Source of the DNA: Tritrichomonas foetus
Lineage: Eukaryota; Parabasalia; Tritrichomonadida; Tritrichomonadidae
Assembly (NCBI GenBank): GCA_001839685.1
Contig: MLAK01001248.1
Span: 82,648-146,647 of the forward strand
Length of the DNA: 64,000 nucleotides
Reading direction: 5' to 3'
The stretch's first letter is position 1. Every line of letters starts with the position of its first letter. The position numbers were made by a program, and so were the translations under genes. Below, one piece after another: positions 31,696-41,596 of this stretch. The notes beneath the pieces are model-generated. The model was not told the DNA's origin. It saw only the letters and a program-made list of their open reading frames with translations, and did not search any database.

Positions 31696-33000
31696 TTAAA
31701 ATTTGATTTCATTTCTTTTTTGCAAATTCTCAATTACCGCTGTGATTTCCGCCATTTTCTCCTTCAAACACACATTTTCATTTTGTAATTGTTGCATTTC
31801 TGCCGCCAACTCCATCAATTCCTCAGCCAGGGCTTCAACTTCGCTTTGCTTGGAATTGCCATTACTATCATTTTCCTGTTCATCAAAACTTTTTTCATTT
31901 ATGGAAGCACTTGAGCCTTCACTCAAGCTTGTGTTTGAATTTGTGCTTGTGTTTGAATTTGTGTTTGTAGTTGGCGTTTGCTCGTTTGGCTGTTGTGACG
32001 AATTTGGAGTTGTGTGGCGAGTTACCTTGAATCTTCCAACTGTATGAACAGGCTTATTTGGAATTCCAACTTGTTGTGAAAGTTTGAATTCTTTGACAGG
32101 ATTTGGATGAAGTTGTTTATATATTTCAGAAAGTGGTGGTAAAGCACTTGTAATTGCTCTGACTATAATTTCGGGTCCTTTTGCAGCCTTGATGAATTTG
32201 GAGGAAAGAACTTCTTTTGTGGATGCACGCTTTGAATGTTCTTTTGATAAACAAATTTTGACCAAATCACGATAAGGCACTGAAAAAGTTCCAGTATCGG
32301 GTAAACTTGGTGGATCATAATCGATGATTCTCACAAGTGACTCCATAAATCTCATTCCAGCGTAAGGCATCTTTCCTGTACCGAGTTCTATGGCGGTCAG
32401 ACCGAATGACCAAATGTCAGATTTAATATTATAGTCATTTTCATTTTTCAATACTTCTGGCGCCATATAACATTCTTCACCAAAAAGTGACAGAGTTGAT
32501 GCTCTTTTATTCCCTCTGGTTACTAAACTAATGTTCAACCCGATTTCTGTAAGCTTAACTACGCCATCAGCTCCGATTAAAATTTTGCTCGATCGAACGT
32601 CATGATGCATCTGCTTATTATCATGAAGATATTTTAATCCGTTGGCAACTTGGCTTAAAATGGTCGAAATCAAGGTTTCGTCGCGGATACCTCGAGAATA
32701 CGCAAATCTGAGAACATCCTTTAATGATCCTGCCTCCATGTATTCGATAATCATCCATACAATATTACCAACCAGAAACATGCCGTAAAACTTCGTGATA
32801 TTTGGGTGCGATAATTTGAGCCAAGCGGCGGTTTGGTCTTGAATTCCAGCGAGGTCGAGTGGATATTCGAGAAGATTGATTTGTTTGATTGCAACCTTTT
32901 GGTTGTTTGTCTTGCAGCGAGCTTCATAGACGCGTGATCCTGATCCACTTCCTATTAGATTGAGAATTTCGTATTGATTTTCGTCATGAGGGAAATGCAT
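31696..33000 (-). CDS. STE20/OSR1-like protein, predicted pseudokinase
   Basis: 434 residues. Residues 10-280 follow the fold and order of OSR1/SPAK-type STE20 kinases: YEILNLIGSGSGSRVYEA, VAIKQINL with Lys39, PNITKFYGMFL, YMAPEVL, DIWSFGLTAIELGTGKMPY, PPSL. Three catalytic positions are altered. The helix-C Glu appears as Gln56. The HRDxKxxN loop reads HHDVRSSK, with Asp134 kept but Lys to Arg and the Mg-binding Asn to Lys139. DFG reads EIG (Glu152). By analogy with STRAD it may act as an allosteric partner. A Ser/Thr/Asn linker and a C-terminal coiled coil (about 385-430) follow, with no OSR1 C-terminal domain visible. Confidence 0.88.
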   Translation of the reverse strand: MHFPHDENQYEILNLIGSGSGSRVYEARCKTNNQKVAIKQINLLEYPLDLAGIQDQTAAWLKLSHPNITKFYGMFLVGNIVWMIIEYMEAGSLKDVLRFAYSRGIRDETLISTILSQVANGLKYLHDNKQMHHDVRSSKILIGADGVVKLTEIGLNISLVTRGNKRASTLSLFGEECYMAPEVLKNENDYNIKSDIWSFGLTAIELGTGKMPYAGMRFMESLVRIIDYDPPSLPDTGTFSVPYRDLVKICLSKEHSKRASTKEVLSSKFIKAAKGPEIIVRAITSALPPLSEIYKQLHPNPVKEFKLSQQVGIPNKPVHTVGRFKVTRHTTPNSSQQPNEQTPTTNTNSNTSTNSNTSLSEGSSASINEKSFDEQENDSNGNSKQSEVEALAEELMELAAEMQQLQNENVCLKEKMAEITAVIENLQKRNEIKF

Positions 33001-33417
33001 ATTTTAGATTTATCAAATCACATGTCTGTAGATAAAATTTATAATTCAAATTTTATTCAATTTTTTCTGCGTTTAATTAGCCAGGCGAATATTCAAATTT
33101 TAATTTTTGTTATCCTTCTGATAAAGTGTGATATGTTTAATTCACTGATTGGTCAGCAAAACATCGTGATATGAATATGAAAAGTTATTTTTTATAAAAA
33201 ATTTGAAATATTCATAAGTCATTCTTGAATCGTCATTACCAACTACATCAAAATATCTATGAGACATTATCTATCATATCGACTTTTCCTATCAATCACG
33301 ATTATTGCCAATCTCTAAAGAGGGGATAAATAAGGCCAAATTAAAGGTCAAAATGATGTAATGGTAAAATATTATTAAAATATCAAAATTGTGATGTAAA
33401 TGTATGAAAAAAAGAGT
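33001..33417. other. Intergenic spacer between co-directional genes
   Basis: 417 bases, AT-rich. It holds the promoter of the pseudokinase gene and the 3' flank of the gene whose stop is at 33418. Confidence 0.5.
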
Positions 33418-34251
33418 TTAGTCAGCTTGGAGACGTGCAGCTGTTTGATCGAAATCTTTCAACATTTCCTCGATTCCTGCTGTGTATGGATTCTTCAAGC
33501 TACGAACGAGGTTGAGCTGCGTCTGAAGTTTTTCATAGTCTGTTCCATGCGAAAGTGCCACGGCCTGATTGATGATGGTCGTTTCATCGCTTGTAAATTT
33601 CTCGGATGCAACAATCATCGCGCTCGATGCGTTTTCCCACTCTCCAACTGCAAAGAAGCATGCAGCAAGCATGTTTTGGAGCAGCGGCGTAGAAATTCCT
33701 CGATCGGAGATGTCCTGGATTGAATACAACGAATCACGAGCAGAATCGCCGCCCTTCACAATTCCGATGTGAGCTGCACAAACTTTTGAGAGGTTTGGAT
33801 CTTTGATGTCAGGAAGCTCGCTTTCGGCCAAATCAATTCGATTGATTGATATCAACGATTGAATACGAAGAGCTACGGCTTCATCGTGTTCGACTCCGTT
33901 TAACACCATTAATGCGTCTGTGTAATTTTTAACTCGTAAATGAATAATTGCGATACAGATTGCATAATAATCTGATAATTTAAGTAAAGACTTGTCCGCT
34001 GTGTCGAGTAGATTTAATATTTCTTGGTCATCTTGTAGTTTTAATGCGTTTGCTAGCATATTTATTCCCTTTTGGACATTATTTGCCTGAGAACGGGTTG
34101 CATTTAAAACAAAATCGATTTGATTTAAAGCAAGGCGAGATCTTAAAACGATAAATTCGACTTCTTCATCTTCTTTTCGGAATGAAGTTGAATCGTTGAC
34201 CACTTTAGTATAGCAGCCGAGATAATATGATTCTTTCAGATCTTCAATCAT
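33418..34251 (-). CDS. COPE: Coatomer epsilon subunit (epsilon-COP)
   Basis: 277 residues, close to the usual 290-310. It is all-helical TPR-like with the family signatures: an N-terminal LKESYYLGCYTKVVND, YAICIAIIHLRVKNYTDALMVLNGVEHDEAVALRIQSLISINRIDLAE, and a C-terminal LLQNMLAACFFAVGEWENASSAMIVASEKFTSDETTIINQAV. Epsilon-COP stabilises alpha-COP in the COPI coat that returns vesicles from Golgi to ER. A TCACA initiator-like site at 34266-34270 precedes the ATG by about 17 bases. The stop overlaps TAAA. The gene is notably less AT-rich than its surroundings at the 3' end. Confidence 0.93.
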   Translation of the reverse strand: MIEDLKESYYLGCYTKVVNDSTSFRKEDEEVEFIVLRSRLALNQIDFVLNATRSQANNVQKGINMLANALKLQDDQEILNLLDTADKSLLKLSDYYAICIAIIHLRVKNYTDALMVLNGVEHDEAVALRIQSLISINRIDLAESELPDIKDPNLSKVCAAHIGIVKGGDSARDSLYSIQDISDRGISTPLLQNMLAACFFAVGEWENASSAMIVASEKFTSDETTIINQAVALSHGTDYEKLQTQLNLVRSLKNPYTAGIEEMLKDFDQTAARLQAD

Positions 34252-34990
34252 TTTGAAGGTAGTTTTGTGAATTTATTTGGTCAAATATCTGTTTTACAAC
34301 GATAAGTCAATTTGTGTAGAAATGGTCAATTATTTAACTATCAAATCACAGATAAATTTGGCTGAATAACTTGCTTTAAGGATGTAGTCTCACCGATCAA
34401 AAAGCACTCAAAATATGTTTCAATAGTATCATTCAAAATAAAAATTGAGAGAACTTTTTGAATTGTGATTATTTTTTTACTACATTCAATTTATTTTATA
34501 TGATTACGGAATGTATAGAAATTTTCGAACGAAAGAAATTCCAACTTTAATACGAAGAAAATGATCAATAACATTAATTCCATCAGAAAAATATTTTTCA
34601 TTGCTTTTGCCTATAAATTTAGATAGATATCAAATTCGATCATTAATTAATTAATGATTTGTCTTCTTAATCTTGAAATCCCAAGAAAGTTTAACAAACT
34701 AAATACAAGTTGCTTACGTACGAGCTAAACAAACAAAACAAACAAACTAAAAAAGATTCAGTTAAATTTCAATAAAAAAATATCCAGAAAAATTCAATTG
34801 TGCTTCTGTCGAGGAGATTTTTTATAATATCGATAATCAGATCTGTTGTTTCATCAAATAATTATTATTTTATTGTTTGCAGAGCTGGGAAGAAACTTGT
34901 TTATTTTGTCATTTCTTATTAATCGAATTTCTTGACATCTTATTTTTGAGAAGTTTAAGAATAAGAACATAAAGTTTTGATTTTGAGTTA
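34252..34990. other. Intergenic, no gene seen
   Basis: About 740 bases of AT-rich sequence, including an AAACAAACAAAACAAACAAAC microsatellite-like stretch near 34728-34750. Confidence 0.5.
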
Positions 34991-34994
34991 TTAT

Positions 34995-35575
34995 CTGTTC
35001 CTTGTGCAATTACTATGATTCTTAATGTCAGATGTAGTTTTGTATCACGAAGATTATTAGCAATCAATGCCATGATTTCCTTCTAGATCATATTACATTG
35101 ATAAAGAATAACCAAAAATTATTGTACAAAAGAAAAATCATGATTTTGGTATTCATGAATTTGCGTGAAGTTACATTTATCTTTATTGTCGTGTTATTAG
35201 AGTCATTTCTTCCAAAAAGACCATTCTGAACCAAATCAACCACTTTTGGAAAATAATTATCATCAAGAAAAACATTGACTGACATTAAATCACGATGAAT
35301 AACTTTTGTTTTTATGTAAAGAATTCATCATGAATGCCGATCAAACTACATTAAATTTATTGTAAAGTTACATTCTTTGGGCGCATTTTGATAAATTTCG
35401 GCATTCAATTTAGTTATCATTGATTTAAATTGATTTTTCGGCATTCCATGATCGAGTATCATCTAAAGGGTTCCTTTTTTCATATATTCTGTTTATAAAT
35501 CACTGACATAGAAACGCCAAATCAAATGAATTAGTCATGGTTAATGCATGGTGAAGGAGTTCCTGATGAATCCAG
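34995..35575 (-). pseudogene. Remnant of a TKL-type protein kinase domain
   Basis: On the minus strand, across stops and frame changes, the hinge EYMKKGTL (about 35464-35489) and the catalytic loop VIHRDLMSVNVFLDDNYFPKV (about 35270-35302) are clear, in the right order and spacing. The canonical Lys after HRDL is Met and DFG is lost (VVDLV). Downstream there is a weak activation-segment-like stretch. No intact frame exceeds 65 codons, so this is a dead copy. Confidence 0.65.
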
Positions 35576-35579
35576 TGAT

Positions 35580-37199
35580 TATGTAATTTTCGTCGGAAAC
35601 ACCGGAAAATGAGATTTTGTTTTCAGTATTAATTCGAAACATATGACTTCGTTTTTATTGTTTATAATTGTGGAAAATGCAATACCATCATGTTGATTAA
35701 TACGTTCACTATCTAATGCGTTATGAAAGACGAATTTCTGTAGCTTTATGCTCACTACAATCATATCCAACCTTTAACCACAAGCAATAAAACCATCAAA
35801 TGGACTTTGATTCCAGATATCAAGTCATGAATGTAAAAGATTGATATATCCAATTGCGCTAAAATTACCATCAGTTTGGAATGGTGATGAGTATCTCATA
35901 AACTATGGCAAATACCATTCTCAAATCACGATGTAATTAATTGATGTTCATGATTTCCATCTCCTGTTCATACCCATTCTCCATCGCCTCTGTCTTTTAA
36001 TGAAATAATTGCAGTAGTAATCCATTCTATAGTATCAACTTTAATTAAATCACCTGTATAAAACCCTAATAATGTGTTATTTGATGATGATTTGATTTCT
36101 AAGAGTTGTTTCATGATATTATTTCTTTAATTTGCTACAGGATTAAAACGTTCAAATCTTTAAGACCATTTTGTAATTAAATCGTAATCAACATTTAAAT
36201 GCCGTGAATATTTAATTGGAATATGATAATGTTGCTAAATTCAATCTTGTTCGTAAACATTTTCGTTTGAGGTCCATGTTCATGTGAAGAAGTTGGCGAA
36301 GAAACTAATTTTCCTGTTCTATCTTCAACTATAATCTGATCATAAAAGACAGTACATTCTTTCATCATTGTATAAATTAATTCTTACAATATTTTTTCAT
36401 CATTAGTATATAAATAGTAATCAAATATATTTTGAAAAATCCAAAGAACAGCACCAGGTTACCAGCCCCAAGAAAATGGCCAACCAAGATATAACATTAT
36501 CTGGATAAGATATGAAATATTCTCGAATAGAAGAATTAATGTTGAACCTTGATAATCAAATTGAACAATTGAAATTGCTCGATCAAGACATCAATATAGA
36601 ACATAATTCGTTATTTACTTTGTTTATGATATCTTCTAATGGAAATTTTATTACACCAAACAAAACATATTTACCATATTATCCGCCTGATTCATTTTCA
36701 CTTGTTAATTTCATCGCATTCAATACTAACTTCATTATCTTTGCCTTCACGGAATCATTGTTGAATTCGACGGAACATAACAAAGCATCACCATTTTATC
36801 CTTAACTTTTACCTACATTATAATTAGACTTATTCTTCGAATGTAAAATGTTCTGTTCGAATTTCATCATTTCTAAGTGTTGAGTTGTTGCAGCTGCATA
36901 GGCTGGCCTATCATTCACAAATGATATATAATTTATTTATATTTATATAATGGATATCCATTCATCACCAGTTTGGATTTCTATTTGCATCTAGTAATAA
37001 ATAGCGATAAAATTTAATGAAAAAATGGATGTGAAATAATTACAAATGTTCATACATCAGTGCTCTGTGAACATTTTTCGATCCTTATATTTGATGTTGT
37101 GAGAAATGGCTTGCATAAACAGTTGCATCTTTTTAAATTAAATCAGAATAGTTAATCAAAACCGTAAATATACAAATGCTGGGTGCTATTTATTAAGTT
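35580..37199 (-). pseudogene. Remnant of a GH95-type glycoside hydrolase
   Basis: Reading the minus strand over several stops and shifts gives motifs in the order of family GH95 (alpha-L-fucosidase type). WPFSWGW.PGAVLWIFQ (36430-36482) is followed by YLYTNDEK with MMKEC.VFYDQIIVEDRTGKLV (36290-36410). Next come GFYTGDLI...SLKDRGDGEWV and TGDGNHEHQL (35945-36075), then FQTDGNFSAIGYI (35843-35879), matching the DGNFG signature near the C-terminus. The N-terminal part toward 37199 is more degraded and runs into the assembly gap. A GH95 gene in a protist could derive from bacteria. That is inference. Confidence 0.7.
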
Positions 37200-37778
37200 N
37201 NNNNNNNNNNNNNNNNNNNNNNNNNNNNNNNNNNNNNNNNNNNNNNNNNNNNNNNNNNNNNNNNNNNNNNNNNNNNNNNNNNNNNNNNNNNNNNNNNNNN
37301 NNNNNNNNNNNNNNNNNNNNNNNNNNNNNNNNNNNNNNNNNNNNNNNNNNNNNNNNNNNNNNNNNNNNNNNNNNNNNNNNNNNNNNNNNNNNNNNNNNNN
37401 NNNNNNNNNNNNNNNNNNNNNNNNNNNNNNNNNNNNNNNNNNNNNNNNNNNNNNNNNNNNNNNNNNNNNNNNNNNNNNNNNNNNNNNNNNNNNNNNNNNN
37501 NNNNNNNNNNNNNNNNNNNNNNNNNNNNNNNNNNNNNNNNNNNNNNNNNNNNNNNNNNNNNNNNNNNNNNNNNNNNNNNNNNNNNNNNNNNNNNNNNNNN
37601 NNNNNNNNNNNNNNNNNNNNNNNNNNNNNNNNNNNNNNNNNNNNNNNNNNNNNNNNNNNNNNNNNNNNNNNNNNNNNNNNNNNNNNNNNNNNNNNNNNNN
37701 NNNNNNNNNNNNNNNNNNNNNNNNNNNNNNNNNNNNNNNNNNNNNNNNNNNNNNNNNNNNNNNNNNNNNNNNNNNNNN
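37200..37778. other. Assembly gap (N run)
   Basis: About 579 N between two decayed genes. The right edge is a run of A. Long open frames spanning the gap are artefacts. Confidence 0.99.
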
Positions 37779-38276
37779 AAAAAAAAAACATTCTTCCTGC
37801 ATTACCTGATAAATCAGGACGTGATTGAAAACCAAATAAAACAAAATTAATTAAAAGATTTGAGCCAATACCACCATTTGAAGGATCATAGATTTTATTC
37901 CATATATGAAAAGTTTCATAAACATTTAAATTGGCTTTAAAAGTGGAGAATAAGTTAAAACTTTTTCGGACACGAGAAATATTCATTGCACGATGATTAT
38001 TCAAAGCACATATATCAATACTGAATCCAAAGGGTCATTCTAACAGTTTAATTATTGGAACATTAGCATTATCAATTATTTTATAGTTAGAAATCATTTT
38101 TGATTTTAAAAAGAGTTTTGTTAATGTTCTTAAAATATTAGAAATATCAGAATCTTTTGGTAAATTTAGAATGACGAAATCAATATCACCAATTGGAATA
38201 TGAATTTAAGTCGCTGAGAATCTTTGGGGATGGTGATTGAGTTTTGTAAATATTTTTCAATGATATTAGTAGACAT
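37779..38276 (-). pseudogene. Remnant of a TRF4-type poly(A) polymerase/nucleotidyltransferase
   Basis: Starting at ATG 38276 (MSTNIIEKYLQ), the frame shifts after about 25 codons into IPIGDIDFVI, the DxD metal-binding motif of Pol-beta-like nucleotidyltransferases. After about 35 residues come ANVPIIKL, a stop (38035-38037), and FSIDICALNN with the third Asp. Then a helical part ends in GGIGSNLLINFVLFGFQSRP, matching the GG.sSy.L motif of TRF4/PAPD enzymes, before the gap. The GS motif region before DxD is missing. An intact TCATT initiator-like site lies at 38280-38284, so it decayed recently or is transcribed. Confidence 0.7.
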
Positions 38277-38284
38277 GGTAATGA

Positions 38285-38858
38285 CTAATCATATTTTTTT
38301 TTTTTTTTTTCTGCTTCAGTTGGATTTAGTCATCACACAAACGATTTTAAATGACCATTTAAATGCTATCTTTCAAGATTAATCCATGTTTCTTCATTTT
38401 GGATTGGGTTTGAAGAAGCTTACGGAAAATCTGATTTTAAAAAAATGACTTTTTGAATAGTCACTGTTTTTTTCAGATGTTTACAGAGGTGATTATATTG
38501 AAATCTTAAAAATACTTTTTAAGGGAGATCTATTACTTTTTGAGGGCGACTGACAGCTTTTTGTGATTTCATCAGAAAAAATTATTCACTTTTTGTGCAT
38601 GTTTGTTTCAAAATAATTCTGAGATATCTCAAATATTTCAATACCCATCTGAAACATCATCATCATCACATATTCAATTTTTTTAATAGTTAACGGCATG
38701 GGACTACATCCTTAAGAAATATGATGTGTTTTTCCTACCAACAGGATTGAAACACAGATGAATCATCTGACAAACTCTGAATGTGGAATTAATTATTGGG
38801 AGCAGAAGAATAGACAAAGAAGAAATTTGACATGTTAACTTTTGAATAAAATTAAGGT
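38285..38858. other. Intergenic spacer
   Basis: About 570 bases between divergent starts, with a T-run near 38297-38311. No gene is seen. Confidence 0.5.
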
Positions 38859-40475
38859 ATGGCAAAAATGACATCTACGCCTCTCGAGAAACTTCGCCAG
38901 CAGTATCAAGATATCGAAGACTACCGCAAGCAAGCGGTTCACTTGATGCTAAACCCGCCCAAAACAGTGAAAGAAGAAGCCTACTGCAAGCATCATGAAG
39001 CACGCCTTGCCAGAGAAATTCAAAATACGTCAAAATCAATTTTATCTACACTCGAAAATCTCACGAATAATAGCCTTCAAAACAGTAATAACACTATACA
39101 AAAGGTTGAAGATCCAGTTGCAGCTTTTTACGACGATTTAGAACGACGAATTCATTTTCACCAAGAAATTGCAGATCGTGAGCCAGAATCCGCAGAAAAC
39201 GAAGACGATCAAAATAAAAACAAAAACATATCAGATATGACTATGAACGACATGGTTTTGGATATCAAGGGCGCCATTCATTTATCGTTATTTTACGACA
39301 ACGATAGATACCAAGAATGGCGTCGCCAAATGAAGAACGGCGATGATAAAAAATCGAAGAAAAAGAAAAGAATTGTTGTATCTGAAACAGATGAAGCCCT
39401 CACCAAATTCAGTGGTGAAGAGTGTTTTGGTCAATATTTAGACCTTTTTGAGATTCATCGGAAGTATTTGGTTGTTTGTCCCCAAGAAAGAGTTGGGTAT
39501 CTTGAATTTTTAGAACATTTTGAATCAGCCAAAAATTTAAATTTCATTCCAAGAAATCAACAAGGTCAGCAATTTCTACAAAGCTTTATTGATTATTTAG
39601 AATCATTCATTGTTCGATCTGATCCATTTTTTGATATGAAATCTTGTCAAGAATCTATTTTAAAGTCATTTCTGAACCAACAACAAAATCCAACACAAGC
39701 ACCAAAGATGAATCAAAACGAAAACGATGGAAATAAGAATTCTGAAAATTACTGTCCATATTGTGATCGTAGTTTCGACACGCCTGAACTTTTACAAAGT
39801 CATACAAAACAAAAAAGTCACAAAAAAAATGAAAACAAAGCACAAAAGCTAGGTGGTTTAGATTTTTTAATAGAAGATCGCCGCATGAGGAAAATGAAGC
39901 ATGATAAACTTTGTTATACACTTTTGCAATTAATTGAAAGAGTCCGCTCGAAATTTCACGCAACAATTGAAAATACCCGAAGGAGACAAACTCTGTCAGC
40001 TGCAGTCATGCAAGCTGAAGCTAATCTTGATGCTCCTATTGTTTTTGATGAAAGTGATGATGAAGATGAACAACATTTTTATAATCCAAAAGGATTGCCT
40101 CTTGGCTGGGATGGAAAACCAATTCCTTACTGGCTTTACAAATTGCATGGTTTGAGTGTTGAATATAAATGCGAAATATGTGGAAATAAAAGTTACTGGG
40201 GTGCTTTGGCTTTTGAGCGGCACTTTTTTGACAATAAACATATTAATGGTCTCAAAGCTTTAGGAATTCCACCAACAAGACACTTTTTATATGTGACTGG
40301 TGTTAATGAGGCAATGTCTCTTTTCGATAAAATAAAGAAATCCCTCTCCCAGGAAGTTTGGCAACCGGGCGATGAAGAAATTGAAACTGAAGATGGACAG
40401 GTGATGAGTTATAAAATCTATCGTGATTTAACAAAGCAGGGAATTATAAAGCCGAAAATTGCACAAGCAAAATAA
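38859..40475 (+). CDS. SF3A3: Splicing factor 3A subunit 3 (SF3a60/Prp9)
   Basis: 538 residues. Three parts match the family. The N-terminal half is helical (EKLRQQYQDIEDYRKQ...DPVAAFYDDLERRIHFHQ). A C2H2 finger sits in the middle (CPYCDRSF...H...H). The highly conserved C-terminal block begins FYNPKGLPLGWDGKPIPYWLYKLHGL, then a second finger CEICG...FERHF...H, GIPPTRHF and WQPGDEE. SF3a60 is part of the U2 snRNP, where it helps engage the branch site. Its presence shows a working spliceosome although the genes here lack visible introns. The stop is within TAAATAAA. Confidence 0.97.
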   Translation: MAKMTSTPLEKLRQQYQDIEDYRKQAVHLMLNPPKTVKEEAYCKHHEARLAREIQNTSKSILSTLENLTNNSLQNSNNTIQKVEDPVAAFYDDLERRIHFHQEIADREPESAENEDDQNKNKNISDMTMNDMVLDIKGAIHLSLFYDNDRYQEWRRQMKNGDDKKSKKKKRIVVSETDEALTKFSGEECFGQYLDLFEIHRKYLVVCPQERVGYLEFLEHFESAKNLNFIPRNQQGQQFLQSFIDYLESFIVRSDPFFDMKSCQESILKSFLNQQQNPTQAPKMNQNENDGNKNSENYCPYCDRSFDTPELLQSHTKQKSHKKNENKAQKLGGLDFLIEDRRMRKMKHDKLCYTLLQLIERVRSKFHATIENTRRRQTLSAAVMQAEANLDAPIVFDESDDEDEQHFYNPKGLPLGWDGKPIPYWLYKLHGLSVEYKCEICGNKSYWGALAFERHFFDNKHINGLKALGIPPTRHFLYVTGVNEAMSLFDKIKKSLSQEVWQPGDEEIETEDGQVMSYKIYRDLTKQGIIKPKIAQAK

Positions 40476-40770
40476 ATAAATTTAAATTAGAGTTGTAAAT
40501 TTCAATATAGATAAGAATTATAATAAAAATTTGTTCTGTTTTACATTTTTGGAAATGAAAATTTTCCTTTGTTTTTTGTTTTCTTAATTCTCAAATCTAT
40601 ACATCTGCACTACAACAAAATTTACAAAAGCTAACGTCTTCAATATTATAAGACATTTTAATCGTATGCAATATTTAAAATCTGGATAGATTTCTATCAA
40701 AAGATGGAAGAAAATGTTCTATTTTTGCATAACAAGAAATTTAAAAGCGTAAATAATGTATAGTTAAAAA
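40476..40770. other. 3' flank, AT-rich
   Basis: No feature seen. Confidence 0.4.
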
Positions 40771-41456
40771 GTGAATTATATTTCGAAAATTACAATCAAA
40801 AATTTAAATTTAATTTTATTTCAGGACACATTCCAATCTTCAAAAGGACAATACAGAATTATTCATGGACAAAATCTTATCATAATTGGACAAGTGTATA
40901 ATAATAAACATATTATGAAAAAGTTTGTACTTATTTCCGGACAAGATGAAAACAATTACCGATTTTATTGTAACTTTAGAGGATCGCTTATTCTTCCAGA
41001 TTCAGTAACAGAAATAGGTTATGAATGGTCTATACAACGGAACGAAAATGAAGTGACCCAAAAGTTTAATAATGATTCAAAACAAATATATAGGATGATT
41101 GGTTTTTACATCATTTCATTATTTCATCCAAATAATGGGCTTCAATAAAATAAAAATTGTAAGACCCTTTAAAATCATCAATTGTTCCACCAAAAGAAAT
41201 GCAAGCCAAACTTACTACATATATTTCCAGTTCATTTTTCTAATCTTCATGGAATAATATAATGAGGCATTGGGGAATTCTTTTAAAATTGAGGCATATT
41301 TATTCCCATTGGAACTAAAAGCAGTTTTATCAAACTCGTCTATCGAACTGCTGCTCTTGCTTTGCATAATCGTCATCATGATCATGAAAATTTCTTCAAT
41401 AAACTCGATAAAAAATAAAATGAAGAATCATTGGATGAGTTATATCGGATAATGAC
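40771..41456 (+). pseudogene. Coding-like remnant, family unknown
   Basis: A 125-codon frame (40771-41148) with beta-rich protein-like composition (QVYNNKHIMKKFVLISGQDE, LILPDSVTEIGYEW) ends in TAA. After broken stretches, a further frame reads TKSSFIKLVYRTAALALHNR and continues to DELYRIMT near 41453. Together they look like one gene interrupted by stops and frameshifts. The real start is unclear and I do not recognise the family. Confidence 0.4.
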
Positions 41457-41596
41457 ATGAAGTATATATATATATAATAGAAATATAAATTCACTTCTTA
41501 AATATGCAAATGATCATTTTAACTTAAAATTCACTTCGAAATATTTATCTGTTTTTCAATAAAAGTGGCATTATTTTAAATCAATTTTTTGTTTGA

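Noticed and set aside
37152..38004. Long open frames across the N run
   Set aside because: The N block contains no stops, so the frames are artefacts. Only the part right of 37779 carries real (decayed) coding signal.
40800..40830. TTTATTTCAG as a 3' splice site
   Set aside because: It does not match the extended ACTAACACACAG-type motif of trichomonad introns and no GTAYGT donor is placed upstream in a coding frame.
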